Shown: positions 5,201 to 6,021 of the stretch, in pieces
Layout: the number at the start of each line of letters is the position of its first letter
Position numbering within the stretch: position 1 is the first letter of the stretch
From: Prevotellaceae bacterium
Lineage (GTDB): Bacteria; Bacteroidota; Bacteroidia; Bacteroidales; UBA932
DNA length: 6,021 bases
Reading direction: 5' to 3'
NCBI GenBank assembly: GCA_031259935.1
Contig: JAIRKV010000159.1
Location: 1-6,021 of the forward strand
The notes under the pieces: generated by a model
Databases searched by the model: none
What the model saw: the letters and a program-made list of their open reading frames with translations, nothing else
What the model was told of the DNA's origin: nothing
Made by a program: the position numbers and the translations under genes

Positions 5201-6021
5201 GATATTGGCGATTTAAGCGCACTGCCATGGACGGCTGCTCCAAGTAAAACATTGAGTTTGGGAACATATTTGCAAAATGCTTACGGAACTATTGAATATG
5301 ATGGAAACGGAGGCTGGTTTGCATCTCAATACAGAGCCGATGGTAATTCGGGCGCTGCCGTACCGCCGCTGATTCATGTAAACTCTTCGGAAACTGTTGA
5401 TTATAACAGCGCTAATGATGTTGAAATATTGGAAGATGGTACTACCGAATTAAAAATAGCAGGCTCAAACAGAGGAGGAATGGCAGTCAGCACGGATGGA
5501 AAATTATTGGCTATTGGTACAAAAACAGGAATTTTAAGAGTTTTTGAAATTAATTATGTATCAGGCGGAGTTTCCGATCTGATTCTAAAATATGAACTGT
5601 CGACAGGAACAAGCGGACAAACTCATGATGTTGCATTTGATATTGCAGGAAATCTTTATATGGTAGATAATATAACAGAACGGTTGAAAGTATTTACCTT
5701 ACCCAAAGTCGATAACAGTTTTATAACTCCGGCTCCGTCTTCGGCAATATTAACCGTTAATAATATTCCAATCGACGAAGCTAATATTTATGCATCCGAG
5801 TTGAGTCTTTCTACTGTCGATTCGATAGCATATACATTTAATTATACACTGAATGCAAAAGCATCATCTCTTGTTATTAACATACTGGACAGCACCAATC
5901 AGACAGTAAAAACCATTCCTGTTACGTCAGCCGCCAACCGCACATTGGGAGTACATCAGTTTACAACTAATATTACAGGTTTGCAGGCAGGCGTTTACAA
6001 ATGGTCGATAACTGCAACAGG
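2255..6021 (+). CDS. Exported N-acetylmuramoyl-L-alanine amidase with propeller and Ig-like modules (3' end outside window)
   Basis: 1255 codons are visible with no stop. Residues 1-19 are a signal peptide (MKKIILLFLLAFFAGNAIA). Residues 26-249 are an Amidase_3 zinc amidase, which cuts the bond between MurNAc and L-Ala in peptidoglycan. The expected residues are all present: H34 in NPGHGG, E60 in FWESKSNL, H131 in LSIHSNA, and the catalytic-type E215 in FLSEGSFHDY. Relatives in Bacteroidetes are, as I recall, often auto-named 'xanthan lyase', but no lyase domain is seen here. A CarboxypepD_reg-like beta-sandwich follows at about 257-360. Then comes a propeller (about 380-700), a FlgD-Ig-like domain (722-797), a second NHL-like propeller (about 816-1165, with SPRGVAID at 816-823 and STDGK at 1079-1083), and a second Ig-like domain from 1176. 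The start is fixed by the ATGA overlap and upstream GAGGAGA. Typical secreted amidases of this fold are a few hundred residues, so this one is exceptionally long. A T9SS sorting tail is plausible but unseen. Confidence 0.88.
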   Translation, partial: MKKIILLFLLAFFAGNAIAQTDLTGIKIYINPGHGGYDPGNDRNVVTIPFDLGDTLGFWESKSNLWKGLALRDMLQTAGATVIISRTDNTSGVRDAEYHPGEDLTGGGDRSFSGIVAEANANNVDAFLSIHSNANGSADNSTNYLLMLYSGYDAASLYPGSKEMATAVWPFMLDNQLTSWSSTTVRVRGDCNFYGSSCPYLGVLNGLTVKAFLSEGSFHDYKPETHRLLNRDYCNLEAYRFFQFYHSYFNANMPNTGTVGGWVKSENEKMSHARYRYRAGSTDQWKPLNGAKVMLFDAAGNTELQSYVTDTLFNGIFAFYNLTPGNYKLKFDATDYITDTVIDVTVEAGKIAYAKVQLYNENVPVPHDYVADYPEPVQPGGVIALNSYEFTQVDNQQPAWLTDATNIKRAIYRNDKIYVLTTEPKIYVYNAATYALIKELDLTGISGGTHSIISDITFTADNYLLACNKEDISAPETNGRYFKIYTWNDDNSAPTLLFESQNQGNWGTGTVGETFAASGPRWNVRIYTTSVTSGSSKQIRILGFEYCDTLSTVGYKYMMDAVNYTEALWGQHPVFTISPSGDRDHIYLDSEILLPHEYQFDWSKPDRDPLALKAIFSEKTGYTINATARGSAYFRHAHHIFWAAPVCESSAAQAGVVLFDVTEGLNQAVKISQKYPGSGLGATPATYMMAGAKVDNYDIELLIMAKNQGIARYRTVPAPARANIYASELAYIGNDNFRFTLNENAEAVIIDIYDENFLKVASYNAGALPKGVNTVEFDFSSALPNGTYSWEITAKAGSIDRPLLISDNSPQFQFYSPRGVAIDNSFDSPFFGRIYVSEASGGAVAGGRTTQNGIYILNAAFADTTNQQNISYTGGVQWLAVADAGYQYGPLRLHVASDGKVYIPDSHFANSGVWIMDPANPSAAFVPVFGGTRNNTTGEVSDGGTVIHNQIPSCYVMGEGASTQLFILNRISAPVSATINRYDIGDLSALPWTAAPSKTLSLGTYLQNAYGTIEYDGNGGWFASQYRADGNSGAAVPPLIHVNSSETVDYNSANDVEILEDGTTELKIAGSNRGGMAVSTDGKLLAIGTKTGILRVFEINYVSGGVSDLILKYELSTGTSGQTHDVAFDIAGNLYMVDNITERLKVFTLPKVDNSFITPAPSSAILTVNNIPIDEANIYASELSLSTVDSIAYTFNYTLNAKASSLVINILDSTNQTVKTIPVTSAANRTLGVHQFTTNITGLQAGVYKWSITAT
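4418..4645 (+). repeat. FlgD-Ig-like module, copy 1 (within the amidase gene)
   Basis: Residues 722-797 of the amidase begin ANIYASELAYIGND and contain IIDIYDENFLKVASYNAG and a closing GTYSWEITAKAG. This is the pattern of FlgD-type Ig-like domains, where a strand with 'I.D..G..V' is followed by 'G...V.FD' and 'GTY.W.I'. It matches copy 2 at 5780-6021, most obviously in the shared ANIYASEL opening. The encoding bases there differ mainly at third codon positions, which suggests an old duplication kept by selection. Confidence 0.65.
5780..6021 (+). repeat. FlgD-Ig-like module, copy 2 (runs off window)
   Basis: Residues 1176-1255 begin ANIYASELSLSTVD and continue with LVINILDSTNQTVKTIP and GLQAGVYKWSITATG. 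They align with copy 1 over the whole visible length. Each copy follows a propeller, so the protein appears to be built from two propeller + Ig units of about 400 residues. More units may follow beyond the window. Confidence 0.6.

Noticed and set aside
2255..6021. Polysaccharide (xanthan) lyase
   Set aside because: Relatives carry that name in annotations, but the visible catalytic domain has all Amidase_3 metal and acid residues and no lyase fold is evident.

Overview
The window looks like chromosomal DNA from an AT-rich member of the Bacteroidetes, probably Bacteroidales. The reasons are the A-rich translation starts, promoter-like sequences of the Bacteroidetes TTG / TAnnTTTG type, an amidase of a kind common in that order, and long secreted proteins made of beta-propellers and FlgD-Ig-like domains. 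No 16S or other taxonomic marker is present, so this is an inference.

Layout: (1) Positions 1-159 are the last 52 codons of an IS630-type transposase, so the left edge is the end of an insertion sequence. (2) Positions 160-1235 hold no convincing protein gene but much non-coding structure. In order there is an AT-rich stretch, a minus-strand terminator hairpin (345-384), a dispersed repeat of the CATTGCGAGCGAAGCGA type (541-573), a perfect 13-bp-arm palindrome (620-649), a good minus-strand Bacteroidetes promoter (660-688), a second, diverged copy of the palindrome (751-778) with a weaker plus-strand promoter-like box, a bulged hairpin (841-880), and a 12-copy tandem array of a 21-bp GC-rich unit (914-1160). 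(3) Positions 1335-2258 encode a secreted TolB/WD40-like beta-propeller protein; its frame stays open upstream to 1236 and may have picked up a foreign N-terminal fragment. (4) Position 2255 to the window end encodes the first 1255 residues of a very large exported N-acetylmuramoyl-L-alanine amidase, joined to a CarboxypepD_reg-like domain and two propeller + Ig-like modules. It runs off the right edge.

The two genes overlap by ATGA, with a Shine-Dalgarno-like sequence before the second, so they are probably translated together. Both have Sec signal peptides and propellers, which suggests a cell-envelope or surface role linked to peptidoglycan cleavage. The missing C-terminus may carry a type IX secretion sorting domain, but that cannot be seen here.

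The most unusual element is the 21-bp array. Each copy has a near-palindromic core (7-bp arms, 2-bp centre), and the period equals two turns of B-DNA, so every core would face the same side of the helix. That fits a multi-site protein-binding array at least as well as a repeat-protein gene. No complete, clearly new system is proven in the window.
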